Translations under genes and position numbers: made by a program
Notes under the pieces: model-generated
What the model was told of the DNA's origin: nothing
Seen by the model: the letters and a program-made list of their open reading frames with translations, nothing else
Databases searched by the model: none
Shown: one piece after another, positions 43,327 through 54,970 of the stretch
Position numbering within the stretch: position 1 is the first letter of the stretch
How the letters are laid out: every line of letters begins with the position of its first letter
Source of the DNA: Forficula auricularia
Lineage: Eukaryota > Arthropoda > Insecta > Dermaptera > Forficulidae
Length of the DNA stretch: 64,000 bases
Assembly: GCA_024734495.1 (NCBI GenBank)
Contig: JALMQS010000099.1
Location: 97,074,958 to 97,138,957, forward strand
Direction of reading: 5' to 3'

Positions 43327-43777
43327 TATACAGAACGTTAAAAGATTAAATACTCTAAAAAGACCGTCCCCCCAAGAGGAAAAAAATAAATAGGACATAT
43401 TTTTAAATGTTAAATTACATCCATTTTTGTTTGACTTTAAGATAAAGTTTGACTTTACACGAAAAATATTTTTTTTATATGTATATAAAACTAGAGTGTA
43501 AGTCTCAACAGTGATCTCGAATAATATTGGAAGGTATAACTTAATTTAAGCCTCTAAACATACTATCATGATCAAAAAATTCCCGGCCAGCTCAATTTAA
43601 AAATCGTGTTCGACTGCTAGAGGTGTATCTTTTTTTTTAATGTTGGTACACCTTTTGTTTAACATTCCCTCCAAATTTCACCTTGCCATCTTGCCATTTG
43701 TGTTAACTACAACGACTTTATATACATCAACTTTTTGCTCATCTTCGATTTTCAATGAAGAAATTATTGAGCAATAA

Positions 43778-44105
43778 ATTTGTATTAAATTTTTAGTTAA
43801 AAACGAAATTAATCGATCTGATACGTTAAAAATGTTAGGGAAGTGTTATGGTGACAGTGCTTTATCGAAAACTACAGTGAATGAATGGTACGGACGTTTC
43901 GAAAAGGGTGGTAGATCTGTTAAAGATGATCCTCGCCCTGGAAGACCATCAACATCGAAAAGTGATGAAAACATCAAAAGAATCAAGTCAATGTTGTTTG
44001 AAAATAAAAAAATTAACTGTTAGAGAGTTGACTGATAATACTGGCATAAAATTTAACAGTTTAATAATTATTATTTACTCAAGTAGTAAAATTAAATTTT
44101 TTTGA
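43778..44105 (+). pseudogene. Mariner-family transposase N-terminal fragment, frameshifted
   Basis: The open frame from 43778 encodes the DNA-binding N-terminus of a mariner (IS630/Tc1) transposase: NEINRSDTLKMLGKCYGDSA, TTVNEWYGRFEKG and DDPRPGRPSTSKSDENI are the first helix-turn-helix and linker. In the A-rich run near 44005-44013 the frame shifts by one; the second frame continues TVRELTDNTGIKF, part of the second helix-turn-helix. Homology stops near 44065, so the DDD catalytic domain of the usual roughly 345-residue protein is absent. The original start codon is lost. A dead remnant. Confidence 0.88.
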
Positions 44106-45240
44106 TTCTTATAAAAAATAATTCTGTAAAAGGGTAAATCATGTAGTCTGCGAAATTTACAAGCATGAATATTATATAGTGCTTCTAATTAGAAATGTTA
44201 CACAATTTGTCTACGTAATAAGTAGAATTAATTTTTTATTTTCATCACCCTTCATTTATCCCCCCCTGATTTTTTTTTCTTTTCTTTTTTTGATTATTAA
44301 CTAGAATTTAAATTTTTTTTCTCTCCTCTCGGGAACAACCCTCCCCTCACCCTCCTGCTAACCTACCCTCTCTCATTTTGATATTTTTCCTGCGTTGTCT
44401 TAAAAAGTATTTAAAATTTCAAATTAAATAGTCTTTTCAACAAAAGTTTCCACTTAAGAGGCGCAACTTCTTCTTCTTCTTCTTCAGCAAGCCCCCCTCT
44501 GACCCCGCCAGGCCCCCCTTTCTTTCACCCTCTGCTCACCCTCTTCTTTCTTAATTCGTTATCTACATCGAACTTCTTTTCTTTTAGATATTCCGACAGA
44601 AAAGTAATTACAACGCAAGATTACTTTTTTGTTAAACATGTGGCCAATCAAATTGGCACTATTTTTGAGAATAGTTTCTTTTGAGCCCCCGTTCATTTTC
44701 TCTCTCTTATTTCTTTCTTTCGATTTTTTTTTTTTACTTTTCTTAGTTTTTTTTTTTTTTTTTTTTTTTTGTTCATTTCGTTTGCTTAGCCAGCCATCCA
44801 GCCGTTGGTTCGTTCTTTGCTCCCTGGAGCTGGAGACCATTCTGGAGAGAAGAACAGAATCAACGAAGCCAGCCAGCCAGCAGAGCCAACCCCTCTCTCT
44901 CTCTCGGCTCAGTTTCTTGTTAGCCGGCTTCCCGGAAATCCAGGCCCTTCCTGCCTATCCCTCAGGCTTTTCCAGCCAGAAGAGAGAGTGAGAGAGCCGT
45001 CTCTTATTAAAGATCGTCCGGGCAGAAACGGCGCATGTGAGTTGGCTATTGACCGCCTCCTGGGCGCGAACCCGGCCCTCGCCAAATTAGCCCGGGGGTG
45101 AGTTGTCGGCAAAACACCCCCATACCCCCTTTTAATAACAACACACGACACCAATGGCTTGTTCTCGGGGGGCTTTCAGCGATTTTTTTTTGAAATTTAC
45201 AAGACGATCACCATCTCAGGAAGCAAATGTAAAACGCCCT
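44106..45240. other. Polypyrimidine-rich and GC-richer island
   Basis: 44260-44620 is C/T-rich with (CTT)n near 44466; a long T run covers 44745-44770. 44780-45180 is GC-rich and unique with overlapping frames on both strands and a CTCTCTCTC tract (44893-44904). No known domain; may be a regulatory or promoter-like region. Confidence 0.35.
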
Positions 45241-45699
45241 AACGAAAAATAAATTATTCTTTTTCATGATTTTCTTCTATAAATATAACACGAAATGTTA
45301 TTCATTCAATCGAATCGGTCAGTATTATAAATATCAGATAAATATTTCCAAATAATCATTCAAATAATGACATTTCTATAAATAAAAAATAAATAGAGTA
45401 AAAAAATATTTTAACATAATACATATAGGTACTATTCTTTTAAATTGTATGTAATATTTTAGATATAAATTGATTAATGCCTTGCGCTACTATAATCCCA
45501 TTTAATTCTAAATATTCTATTTTATTTTTCAAAGTTCAGATTATGTCCAAATTTTGTTAGTAATTTTATTTTTGCTATTCTGTAAGGTTTGAATAAGTTA
45601 ACATTATTTTCAAAGCAACTACTTAAAAAATTATTCTCTTATGAAGATTACACTATAATGCGTACTTGCTTGAAAACGACAAGATAAATAATCTTTAAA

Positions 45700-45745
45700 G
45701 AATTTGGTGTCGGTTCTAGGTGAAACAGTTTAATAGATAATAAGT
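45700..45745 (+). repeat. PLE-like subfamily a terminal extension
   Basis: TTTGGTGTCGGTTCTAGGTGAAACAG-like sequence matches the one-sided extension of subfamily a (15195, 13819), but the arms cannot be followed. The surrounding 45241-46200 is AT-rich with nothing else recognised. Confidence 0.5.
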
Positions 45746-46199
45746 AAAAATATTTTTTTGTTTTCAAAAAATTGATAAGTTTAAATCCTTTTAAAAGTAT
45801 AATAAATAATCACGCAATTCTTTTAAAATTTTTTAATCAAATGAGAAGATGAATAAGGACAATTTAATCAAAGAACTTAGTAGATAATTATGTATAATAT
45901 TATATGTCAGAAGGTTTCACCCACTCAGAAAAATTCCATCTATTTTCAAAAATAACACACTCAAATGTTTGTATTAAATATATAATTTTTTAGTTTAATT
46001 AAAAAAATAAATAAATAGCTACTCCTATAAAATTAAAAAAAAAGTAAAAAAAAATATTTAAAAATCTTTTTTGAGCTAAAAAAATAAAAAAAATTTAATA
46101 ATAAGTTAATATATTTTTTTTTATATTCATAATATGTATTTATTTATTCTAATATTCTAATTTTTGTAATCGGACATGAAGATGAACGACATGTGTAGT

Positions 46200-46520
46200 G
46201 GAATGCACACAAGAAAGGGGTGAATAAAATTTGTCTTGGCCCGATTTGCATCTCTCGTTCGTTTGTCTATAAATCAAATTTGGACGTCTCTTTTAATTAT
46301 GCCCTTCTGGAGAAGAGTGGAGGGGGAGGGCCGCATCTGCCCTTAATTCCATCCCAAAAGCAGCACACGGTGCAATCAAGTGCATGTTTATCATTTTGTT
46401 CATTTAATTTGGGCGTAGGGTATTACGCGTGTAAGCCACTCTCGTGTTCGGCCCTCGTAATTTATCCACCGGAATCTCTTCTATTATAAAATGATCAAAG
46501 TGGAGGCCTCCACCACCAAA
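46200..46520. other. Small GC-richer unique island
   Basis: An open frame at 46220-46489 has no recognisable domain, and composition-driven openness is likely. 46521-47174 beyond it is AT-rich spacer with a CA tract near 46632. Confidence 0.3.
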
Positions 46521-47183
46521 CCGAGCTTGCTTTACCCTGATTTCCATCTTTTAACAAAACTTTTTATCAGCCTACAAAAAAAAGGAAGTAAAAAAAAAAA
46601 TATATTTATTATCTCTTATGCCTCCCCCACAAACACAAACACACACACAATAGAGAAGTTTCGAAATTTGAATCTATTTTGGGTTGATTAATCTACTCGA
46701 GATTAGGCTCCGAAATCCCTCGCTAGGCCTCCTATTATATGACATGATTAGATAGATCTCAAGTTAGCTACGATTTGTCAAAACAAGATTAATAGACTAA
46801 TATCAGGGCTCTACCGTATTGCATTCTCAAAATATTATTACAACAACCTGTCTCAATAAAATATTTCACCTTTATAAATAATGGACATTTAAAGGGTGAT
46901 ATTTCCGCTTTACTTTAGAGTTCTATAATTATAATACATATTAATAAATTCAACAAATAAAATATATAAATGTTTTTAATGAATTATTGCTATATATGAT
47001 TTTTATAAATGTGTGAAATATCTATGTTAATACTCGTAAGTTAAGGATGGTTTATGTATACAAAGTGACAATTTCCAGATCTTGAACGAAATTGTGTGTA
47101 TAAATTCAAACTTCTATATTTTTTGTATTATGTAATTGTTTAAAAAAATTTACGAATGTTTTATTTTCCACTTTTTAGTACTA

Positions 47184-47265
47184 CTGAAGATGATCAACCA
47201 GTGGTAACCGAAACTGTTTGGTGAATTAATAAAATAAATAATAATAATTAACTGAAATAATTGTC
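47184..47265 (+). repeat. Solitary PLE-like motif with AT-rich tail
   Basis: CTGAAGA (47184-47190) with GAAAC (47210-47214) and TGTTTGG follows the order of the other elements. Helix II is weak (ACC with GGT). An AATAATAATAATT-type tail follows. No inverted partner is present. Confidence 0.45.
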
Positions 47266-48359
47266 TTTTATTAGTTGTGACTAAAAAAACCTTTCAATTT
47301 AAAAATAATTAAAAAAATTAAGTCACTTAAGTTCTGGAAGAATCTTATAAAAAAAGGTCTATTATGAATGCAATTTTTAGATATCAGGATAAGTTTAATT
47401 AATTTTTGCTATTCTGTAATAATTGAATAAATTTAGTTCTTAATATTTCCAGTTAATTAGAATAATTTTACTAATTAGTTTTTAAGTCATTCTCAAATGC
47501 TAAATCTCGATATAGAGAACTAGCTAATTAAATAATTAATGATTTATATATAAATATATTTTATAATTATAATTATTAAATTACCTCTCACATATGATTG
47601 AATATGAAATTCGATATTTAATAATCAATTTGATTTCTTTCTATATTAATTATTAATATTACAAATGATATTTTAGTAATGTGAGAAAATTAATTGATCA
47701 TGTTAATTGAGAACCAAATTTGGTACACACAGAATAGCAATTTATTCATTTTTTCTTAAGCTAAAAAAATGTTAAAATTTATTTTTTAAACAATCTTGGT
47801 TAAGAAATAAAAAGTTTGTGACTTGTTTAAACTTGACTGAGATCATCCGTCATTTATCCCAATCCTGTTTCCCCCCGATTGTTTCTGACCCTCTTAAATA
47901 AAAATTTCTGTTAACGTTCGATTTTTTGTTATCCTTAATGATAGAAAAAAAGTAAAATATCTTTAATTCAACTCATGTTCATAAAACGGATTTTCAAAAA
48001 ATGTATTCAGAGACGAAACGAAATTTATTCTCTCACCGATCGGAAATTATTATTATTTCAAAATTTATAACTTGATATTATATATTATTGTATATAAATT
48101 CGTTTTACAAACGTATAAATTGCTAAAAAAAATCTTTATATGTAGGTGTATAATATTAAAGATTTAAGATAATCTTTTATTTATTTTATATATAGGTATA
48201 TATATAGGGAACCCCATAAAGAAGACATTAAAAAGGTTGACGACAATTGAACGAAAAATTTAGAAATATTGCTGTGTGACTTGTTTGCTCATTTTTTTTG
48301 TTTTGTTTGAATTGTTTAAATTTAAAATTTGCTCCGCAATGGAGCAATAAAGAGAGCAA
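47266..48359. other. AT-rich spacer
   Basis: No gene or shared repeat recognised; TA/TATATA-rich parts near 47545 and 48185. Confidence 0.45.
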
Positions 48360-48640
48360 ATGATGCCATCTGAATGCGGTCTCGGTACTCCGGAGATTGT
48401 CATTTCATTTTGATGACCTGTATTAAATCATGGCTGAATGAAATTCACTCACAAAAAGACGACGACCGAGACGACGACGCCGACCCAATGACGTCGACGA
48501 CGATGTTATCGAATGGGGTTCAAAAAGAAAAGAAAAAGGAACACACGAGGATTCAAGAACACTGACCTGAAACAAAAAAGACAGAACAACAACATTAAAA
48601 CTGAGAAGAAATGGGCGGGGGTGGGGGGGGGGGTTTGGGG
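48360..48640. other. Small GC-richer island with GAC-rich tract
   Basis: A GACGACGACC/GACGACGACGCCGACC stretch (48460-48505) makes an Asp-rich frame at 48374-48565 that is probably a simple-repeat artefact. A run of G's lies at 48615-48634. Confidence 0.35.
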
Positions 48641-49154
48641 GATGAGATTAGAAACTTCATGAGTTGTAACCGTCCCTTAAGATATGGCCGTTGGCATCCT
48701 ATCGCAATTGAAATTTTAACAAACATTTAAGAACAGAGAAGCCAGAGAGACAAACGAGCTAGTCTAAATCTTAGTAGTTTTTTTAGGTTTTTTTTTAACA
48801 CTCGAAAAGGTTATCTACTTTGACCGAAAAAACATAAAACTCATTGTTAGTAAAATAAAATATTTCTAGAATAGGAAATTAAAAAAAAAAAAATAAAAGG
48901 TGGAAAAAAGATTAGAAAAAGCAATTTTCTTTGGATAATAATAAGAGAAATTTCTTACGGAATTGTTAAATTTTAATTAAAACGATAATTTTTAAAGAAA
49001 CTAACAATTTGAACGGTTTTTCTCAACAACAAAATTTTTAAAGGTTAATTATTAGTGGCAAATCATATAAACTGCCCAATAATGAAAATGTTGGTATTAC
49101 TTATGTATTTCCACCTGCTGAATTCAAAAATCACCCTAAAAATTACTGATTAGC

Positions 49155-49524
49155 TCTTTTTTTGGAGATATTATTGGACAAAACGACGAAAAAGGCCATT
49201 TAGACATTATTTTCGAGTCCCATTAGAAATAGAACAGCAATATTTGAAATCAGAATATTTTGTTGACGTAATAGAAAATAGCTTCCTCTTTGATTTTCAA
49301 CCACTTGTTTGTAACTCGATTTATAGCTAAAACTACGTGATTATAAAGAATAATAAACTTTGATTAAAACATATGCTCTTATTTTTTAGTTATAACTCGA
49401 GTTCTAATTGAGCTAAAAACAAGTGGTAATTTGAAAATCAAAGAGGAAGCTGTTTTCTATTATGTCAATAAAATATTTTGATTTCAAATATTACTGTTTA
49501 ATATCTAATGGGACTCGAAAATAT
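49155..49524. mobile_element. Long foldback element H, copy 2 (truncated)
   Basis: Shares GACGAAAAAGGCCATTTAG, CAGCAATATTTGAAATCA, TAGAAAATAGCTTCCTCTTTG and their complements with 18129-18677, but lacks that copy's outer ends. The open frame at 49462-49737 begins inside the arm. Confidence 0.75.
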
Positions 49525-50632
49525 GATAGAAATGGATTAGTTCAAAGATTCTCGAATCATTTTTACTTATTCCTTATTTGTATTATTTCTATTTTAATAG
49601 TTCTTCAGCGAGAACAATTTTTATTCGACCAAAACCCGTCTGAACTTGTCTTTGACCTGCTTGAACTGGAAGATATTCCATGCAGAGACTTCAAACCTTC
49701 TATCAGCACCCTTTTCGGAAAAAATCATTCATTTTAATTGCCACTTGAAACTATGCAACAAATTTATTTCATTTCAAGACCAATATACTTAATTTTCAAA
49801 ACAAAAAAAATGTTTTTTATAGAAATTTTTGAAACAACGGATAATAATTTGAGAATTTAAAGATTTTACTGAAATTTTGAATTCGACCTTATATATTTAT
49901 GAATATATTCTAAATGTTTGAAATTTTAAGGACGCACCGCATCCACAGCATACATGGACCGTACGCCACTGATATATATGCTTATTTGAATCAAGCACAT
50001 GAAAATATTTTGACCTAATAACTTCATATTTCGATAAATTATCTATTAAAAAAATGAAACTTGTTGATGGTCATATTAGAATATTTATTATTAAACGTTA
50101 GCGGATTTTAAAATAAAATAAAAATTAAATATCAATGGTACTTTAATAATAGTTCAGCTAAACATTACAGATTATTAGACTTGAATAAAAATACTCAAAA
50201 GGTTAACATAGTTTACAAAAATTAACTGACGTTTATTTTTACTTCAACCCATAAATATTGATTCGTAATTAAGCGCAGCTATAAACTTTATAAGAGAGAT
50301 TTTTGAAATTTTTTAAGATTAACTATTAGCGCATAATCCGCTAAAATGTCAAAATTCTTAACGGTATAGTTGAATATTCAGCTAATTTTATAGACTTGAA
50401 CAATTTTTTGTTTAATATTATTTAATGTATGTATATAAGTATACGCATGGGAAATATGTAGGCTAAATTCGCGGTAGGTAATATATTCATAATTTATCAA
50501 ATTAATATTAATTGAACCATTGAAGATGGCTATAATTATTATTAGACGATACCTCAGTGGAAGTTTCTAAATATACATAGAAATTTTAAAAGTTAGATGA
50601 ATCTTTATATAAGAAATTACACCCTTGAAAAT
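49525..50632. other. AT-rich spacer
   Basis: A possible solitary hAT-like end (GTACGCCACTG) lies near 49962. No gene recognised. Confidence 0.35.
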
Positions 50633-50846
50633 TTTTTTTTTTTTTTTTTTTTTGAATTTTATTGAACCAATTATTTTACATGAATTAATGTATACATTGT
50701 ATTTGAGCTTCGACTTCGGAGATTACTTCCCCACCATCGGCTGTCATTGATATTTTTGAGCTTGCCAACATCATTTTAGTCCTTGTTTTTAATAAGAGGA
50801 AAAAACTAATTAAATAAAAAAAACCTCTTTTCCGATAATTGATTCT
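50633..50846 (-). mobile_element. SINE-A copy 5 (5'-truncated)
   Basis: Begins with a T run of more than 20 (the poly-A tail in reverse) and ends at CCGATAATT, so its 5' part is missing. It has about 20 extra bases (GAGCTTGCCAACATC near 50758) absent from other copies. No clear duplication. Confidence 0.8.
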
Positions 50847-50865
50847 TTCAAAAAAAAAATATTTT

Positions 50866-51077
50866 TTTTTTTATAAATTTTATTAAACCAATTATTTTAC
50901 ATGAATCAATGTATACATTGTATTTTAGCTTCGACTCCGGAGATTACTTATCCACCATCGAGTGTCCTTGATCATCTTTTTAGTCCTTGTTTTTAATAAG
51001 AGGAAAAAACTAATTAAATAAAAAACCTCTTTTCCGATAATTATTTCAATTCCATTATTCTCCCCTCAATTCTCTCA
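50866..51077 (-). mobile_element. SINE-A copy 6 (about 19-bp duplication)
   Basis: Sits directly next to copy 5. The flanking TTC, A10-11, TATTTT lies at 50847-50865 and 51078-51097, a duplication differing by one A. The 5' end is AATTGAGGGGAGAATAATGG on the minus strand. Confidence 0.82.
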
Positions 51078-51605
51078 TTCAAAAAAAAAAATATTTTAAT
51101 TATGTTGATTTTAATATAGAAATATTTATAATAAATCATTAGTGAGTTTTAAAGAAAATTAAAATAATTCAATTAAATTCATTTCTAATATTTAAACTAC
51201 AGAATATACTTATTTATTAAAAAAATTACAGAATAGGAATAATTACAAAATACGCTAGCAATAAAATTAGCGATCTCTTATTAAACTAGCAAAAATTGTA
51301 TATACTAGTATATATTTGTTTGTATATTTTTTCTATTCTGAAAACGGCTGTAAGGATTTTGATGAAATCAACTCTATTAACAAGTTTTGAGGAGGCCTAG
51401 GTCTGGACCTCATCAAAATTCATCTTATTTGACTTTTCTTAATTAAAATAATTATTGACAGATGAAAATGTAAATAAAAATATTTGTTTACATTTTTTTT
51501 TCAATCATCTTTTATTTAATAATTGGTTTTTTAATTTTAAATCCCACAAAAAAATCATTACAAATATTATTATAAATATGAAAAGTAAGCAATGGTGAGG
51601 GTGAG

Positions 51606-51841
51606 AGAAGGAGAGAGGAAGGATATTACCAATCGACTTGATTGGGGAATAATGGAATTGAAATAATTATCGGAAAAGAGGTTTTTTTATCTAATTAGAT
51701 TTTTCCTCTTATTAAAAACAAGGACTAAAGATGAATAAGGACATTTGATGGTGGAGAAGTAATCTCCGGAATCGAAGCAAAAATACAATGTATACATTAA
51801 TTAATGTAAAATAATTGGTTTAATAAAATTTATAAAAAAAA
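51606..51841 (+). mobile_element. SINE-A copy 7 (15-bp duplication, youngest-looking)
   Basis: The exact 15-bp duplication AATGGTGAGGGTGAG lies at 51591-51605 and 51842-51856, with a clean A tail. It carries all SINE-A landmarks, including ACCAATCGACTTGATTGGGG and the 16-bp palindrome. The GC-containing duplication makes this the least ambiguous example of the family. Confidence 0.92.
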
Positions 51842-51847
51842 AATGGT

Positions 51848-51950
51848 GAGGGTGAGGAGGTGGGGGTAGATATGGGAGGTGAAGGAGGTGGGGTGCAATG
51901 AGGGGTCCTGGGTGGGGTGAAGTGCGGGGTTTTGGGGAGTCCTGGGGCGT
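51848..51950 (+). other. G-rich tract with G-quadruplex potential
   Basis: About 100 bp with at least eight runs of three or more G's on the plus strand (GGTGGGGG, GGGAGG, GGTGGGG, AGGGG, GGGTGGGG, CGGGG, TTGGGG, CTGGGG) separated by short loops. It stands out from the AT-rich surroundings. Confidence 0.6.
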
Positions 51951-52708
51951 GTACTACTATATATATTGTATTTTTATCAGAATTTTAAATTAAGAATAAT
52001 ATTAATATAGTATAGCTTTTAACTAAAGCAAAAAGTTACCGAGCATCGCTCGGTGGCTCCAGATACTTTTTAATAAAATCAAAGAAAATTTGTCAGATTC
52101 GCAACCATAATTTATAATAAATAGACAATAATTCTCTCAAATAAGTGTCAATATAATAATTATTGTTAAAATATAAACCTTTTGTATTTATGAGTATATT
52201 ACACAGTATATAAAATGGTGTAATATAATAAATAAATAAATAATTATAATGAAATTAATTGGACAATTTAATCCAAGATTTATAATAACAAATTTGCTTG
52301 TAATATTTTATTAGCGAAAATGAATTATAAACTAAAACTTTATAGAGGGGAAGTGGATTTTTGTTCGCAAAGTTTTGTGTTTGAGTTTCCTTCAAGCGGA
52401 TAGGATAAAACAGAAGGGAGGATTTGAAAATAAAATAGAGCGCTTTTTAAATGGAAAAATCGTCTTCTAAAGCTTCAAAACCCGAGGTTTGTAGACTTAA
52501 AATAAAAATGGTAAAAACAATTTATTTTTATTATACATGGTTGAAACTGTTTATGCTGAGTAAGAATTTAAAGGAAGCGTCGTCACGTGACGAATATCCC
52601 CTGGGTCGTTAACTCAACCGCATACTCTTGTTCGGCCCCTAGTTCTTCTTCAAAGACTGAATTTTCTTAGCGAAAATATTCAGAGCATAACATCTATCAG
52701 AATAAAGA
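51951..52708. other. AT-rich spacer with one hairpin
   Basis: ACCGAGC, ATC, GCTCGGT forms a 7-bp stem at 52037-52053 followed by GGCTCCAG. It resembles a transposon 3' hairpin, but no second end was found. No gene recognised. Confidence 0.4.
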
Positions 52709-52726
52709 TATATTTTCGAATTTTTT

Positions 52727-53245
52727 TGCAACGAAATTTTCTCTGGAGAGAGACGGACTGGTAGAAATTTTAATTGAAAGTAATGGAAGGCAGCCCAGAG
52801 GTAGTGAGGAAAGAAAAAATTAACACATATAAAACAAGGTGTAATTTATTGGAATCCTTCCTCCTTTCCTTCAAAACCGATGTTTCGGAGGATTTTTCTC
52901 TCCTTCATCAGGGTTTCAAAGGGTCAATGAATGAAACAAATAAAATGTTTCCTTCTTCTCTCCACAGTAGTGTTCAAAAACTTTCTTCATTTTTAACAAA
53001 AGGCATAGAAAAACAAATTTTATTTTTTTCCCTTCTTTTCTTAATTACTACTGTGGAGAGAAGAAGGAAACATTTTATTTGTTTCATTCATTGACCCTTT
53101 GAAACCCTGAAGAAGGAGGGAAAAATCCTCCGAAACGTCGGTTTGGAAGGAAAGGAGGAAGGATTCCAATAAATTACACCTTATTTTATATGTGTTAATT
53201 TTTTCTTTCCTCACTACCTCTGGGCTGCCTTCCATTACTTTCAAT
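52727..53245. mobile_element. Foldback PLE-like element, subfamily f (18-bp duplication)
   Basis: Arms of about 200 bp (52773-52974 and 53047-53245) are nearly identical inverted copies around a roughly 72-bp centre. A 46-bp extension lies on the left only. The exact 18-bp duplication TATATTTTCGAATTTTTT lies at 52709-52726 and 53246-53263. The mirrored small frames starting MKVMEGSPEVVRKEK are the two arms read outward-in, not genes. Hammerhead-like motifs: plus 53102-53144 (intact), minus 52874-52916 (helix III changed to CAUC). Confidence 0.92.
53102..53144 (+). ncRNA. Hammerhead-like ribozyme motif (family f)
   Basis: Helix I AAACC (53102-53106) with GGUUU (53140-53144). CUGAAGA (53107-53113), extra A, helix II GGAGG (53115-53119), loop GAAAAAU, CCUCC (53127-53131), GAAA (53132-53135), CGUC giving the preferred GUC cleavage triplet. 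Helices I and II differ completely from families d and e yet remain paired. Confidence 0.62.
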
Positions 53246-53263
53246 TATATTTTCGAATTTTTT

Positions 53264-54374
53264 CTAAAAATTTTCAGAAATTTTAAAAAAATCTTATAAA
53301 TTCGATTGTTTTAAGGCTCTAACAGGTCTATTCTTTAAGCAAAAACGTTACCTTTTAACATCATTTTAACACCTCCTTGCCTAAAATTGCTATTCTGTAA
53401 GCAAAAACATTAACACCAAAGCGTTAATATTTAGCCAAAAGTGTTAAAAATTAAAGCCATGTCAGAGAGTGCAGTTAAAATTTGAACTCCATATTTAAAA
53501 AAAAAACATGGCGTCTTTAACCTAAAAACCAAAAAGTAAGGCTATGATTTTTATGTGGATATTTTTGGGGAATTTTCTTTTTTTAGCTGTTCTTTTTTTA
53601 TTAAAAATAGCTGAGATACTTGATTGAGAATAACAAATCAAAATATTGCGCCTATCGAGGAGTGTAAAAATATTGTAAGAACTGGAACAAGCAGAAAACG
53701 TAGCTATCTTCATAATGGATTTTTAACACCTAGTGTTTAAAAGTAAAATGTTAACGTTGCTGTTAAAACTTGGTTTAGAGAATAGCATTTTTTAAGGCTA
53801 GTATTATTACTTTACTTTTTAACGCCCAATTTAAGATTTTAAATTTTAACGTCTGTTTTTAGAGAATAGACCTGTCAGTATTTAATTTTTTTGAAAAATA
53901 ATTAAATAGTTCTGTAGAATTAACTATCAGACTATTAAATAAAATTATTTAGAATTTCGCGATTCACTTGAATTAAAATCTTTTTAATTTTAAACCAAAA
54001 AATAGATTAGGTATAGAAGTTTATTTGAAAAGATTTAGGGCATAATTTCATGAAAGAAAATTCAGAGTGGGAATATTTTTGTATTAATGGTTGTTTGTAA
54101 TTAATGCGATTTTGAAGTCTCTTCAAAATAAAAGGTGTCGAAATGTTGTTATGCATTCAAATGAAATTGTCTAAAAAATGATCAATTGAAATATCAGCCG
54201 AAATTTCTCTTTTATAATTTATTTCTTTATTTTTTAGGGATTTTTATATTTCTCTTCTTCTACTCAAAAACAGAATTAATGAATGATTTTTTTTCACTAT
54301 TTTTCAAGAATATTTGTTGTACTTATGTAATTTTTGTAAGAATCGTATGTCTGTGATAAAACTTATTTAAGGTT
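53264..54374. other. AT-rich spacer
   Basis: Contains several short AAAACGTTAA/TTAACGTTTT-like words but no family or gene I can name. The minus frame 53522-53713 has no known domain. Confidence 0.4.
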
Positions 54375-54382
54375 ATTTAGAG

Positions 54383-54970
54383 CAGCGTTTCCTAAAGTAA
54401 TTTCGACCGCGGACCAGTAAGTATGTTTTGTAAATTTTTTACCCGGTCCTTATTTTATACAAAAAAAAAAAACAACATATAAGTATTATTAAAAGTGCTA
54501 ATAATTTTTGACACCTAAATAAATGAGTCAGACTATTTATTAAATTTATAGTTTTTTGCCGAGAGTAGCAGAATTTTTATAAATTGAAGGAGACAATAAA
54601 AGAGTGTCTCTTCTGCTGGAATTATAAATTTTTAATTTATTTATAACTAGAAAAAAGTTTCGAGAGTTTTGCCCTCTTCATCAGCTTCTTCAATTCCTGT
54701 GAATCAATTTTAATAGACTGATGAAGAGGGCAATGCTCTTGAAACTCGTTATAAATAAATTAAAAATTTATAATTTCAGCAGAAGGCACACTCTTTTATT
54801 GTCTCCTTCAGACTATTTATTTTAAATAGACTTTATTAAACTCAATAAATTGCATATTTCACTAGTACGTGTGCTATGAGAGAATTTTTGTAAAATTATA
54901 CCAAAAAAAGTTTTTTTTAATGTATTCTAAAGACCGGTTTGAGTCTCGGACGACAGTTTGGGAAACGCTG
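54383..54970. mobile_element. hAT-type element with nested PLE-like insertion
   Basis: Ends CAGCGTTTCCTAAAG and, inward from the right, CAGCGTTTCCCAAAC; then GACCGCGGACC and GACCGGT-like subterminal blocks. The 8-bp duplication ATTTAGAG/ATTTAGTG (one mismatch) lies at 54375-54382 and 54971-54978. Interior non-coding, interrupted by the foldback at 54542-54807. Confidence 0.88.
54542..54807. mobile_element. Foldback PLE-like element, subfamily c (14-bp duplication)
   Basis: The same subfamily as 4135-4426, opposite orientation: the extension containing GCCGAGAGTAGCAG is on the left, followed by the arms with TCTTCTGCTGGAATTATAA. The exact 14-bp duplication TCAGACTATTTATT lies at 54528-54541 and 54808-54821. 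Hammerhead-like cores are kept better than at 4.2 kb: minus CTGATGA (54678-54684) with GAAAC, plus CTGATGA (54718-54724) with GAAAC (54741-54745), helix II AGAG/CTCT. Confidence 0.9.

Noticed and set aside
44629..45154. Overlapping frames of 81-120 residues
   Set aside because: They run through poly-T and CTCTCT tracts and are mutually overlapping on both strands; Phe/Leu-rich and Ser/Pro-rich translations follow from simple sequence.
48374..48565. Asp-rich frame (DDDRDDDADP)
   Set aside because: Encoded by a GAC-rich simple repeat with no support for a protein.
52774..53244. Two mirrored open frames both starting MKVMEGSPEVVRKEK
   Set aside because: They are the two inverted arms of one foldback transposon read from each end; identical starts on opposite strands are a consequence of the palindrome, not gene duplication.
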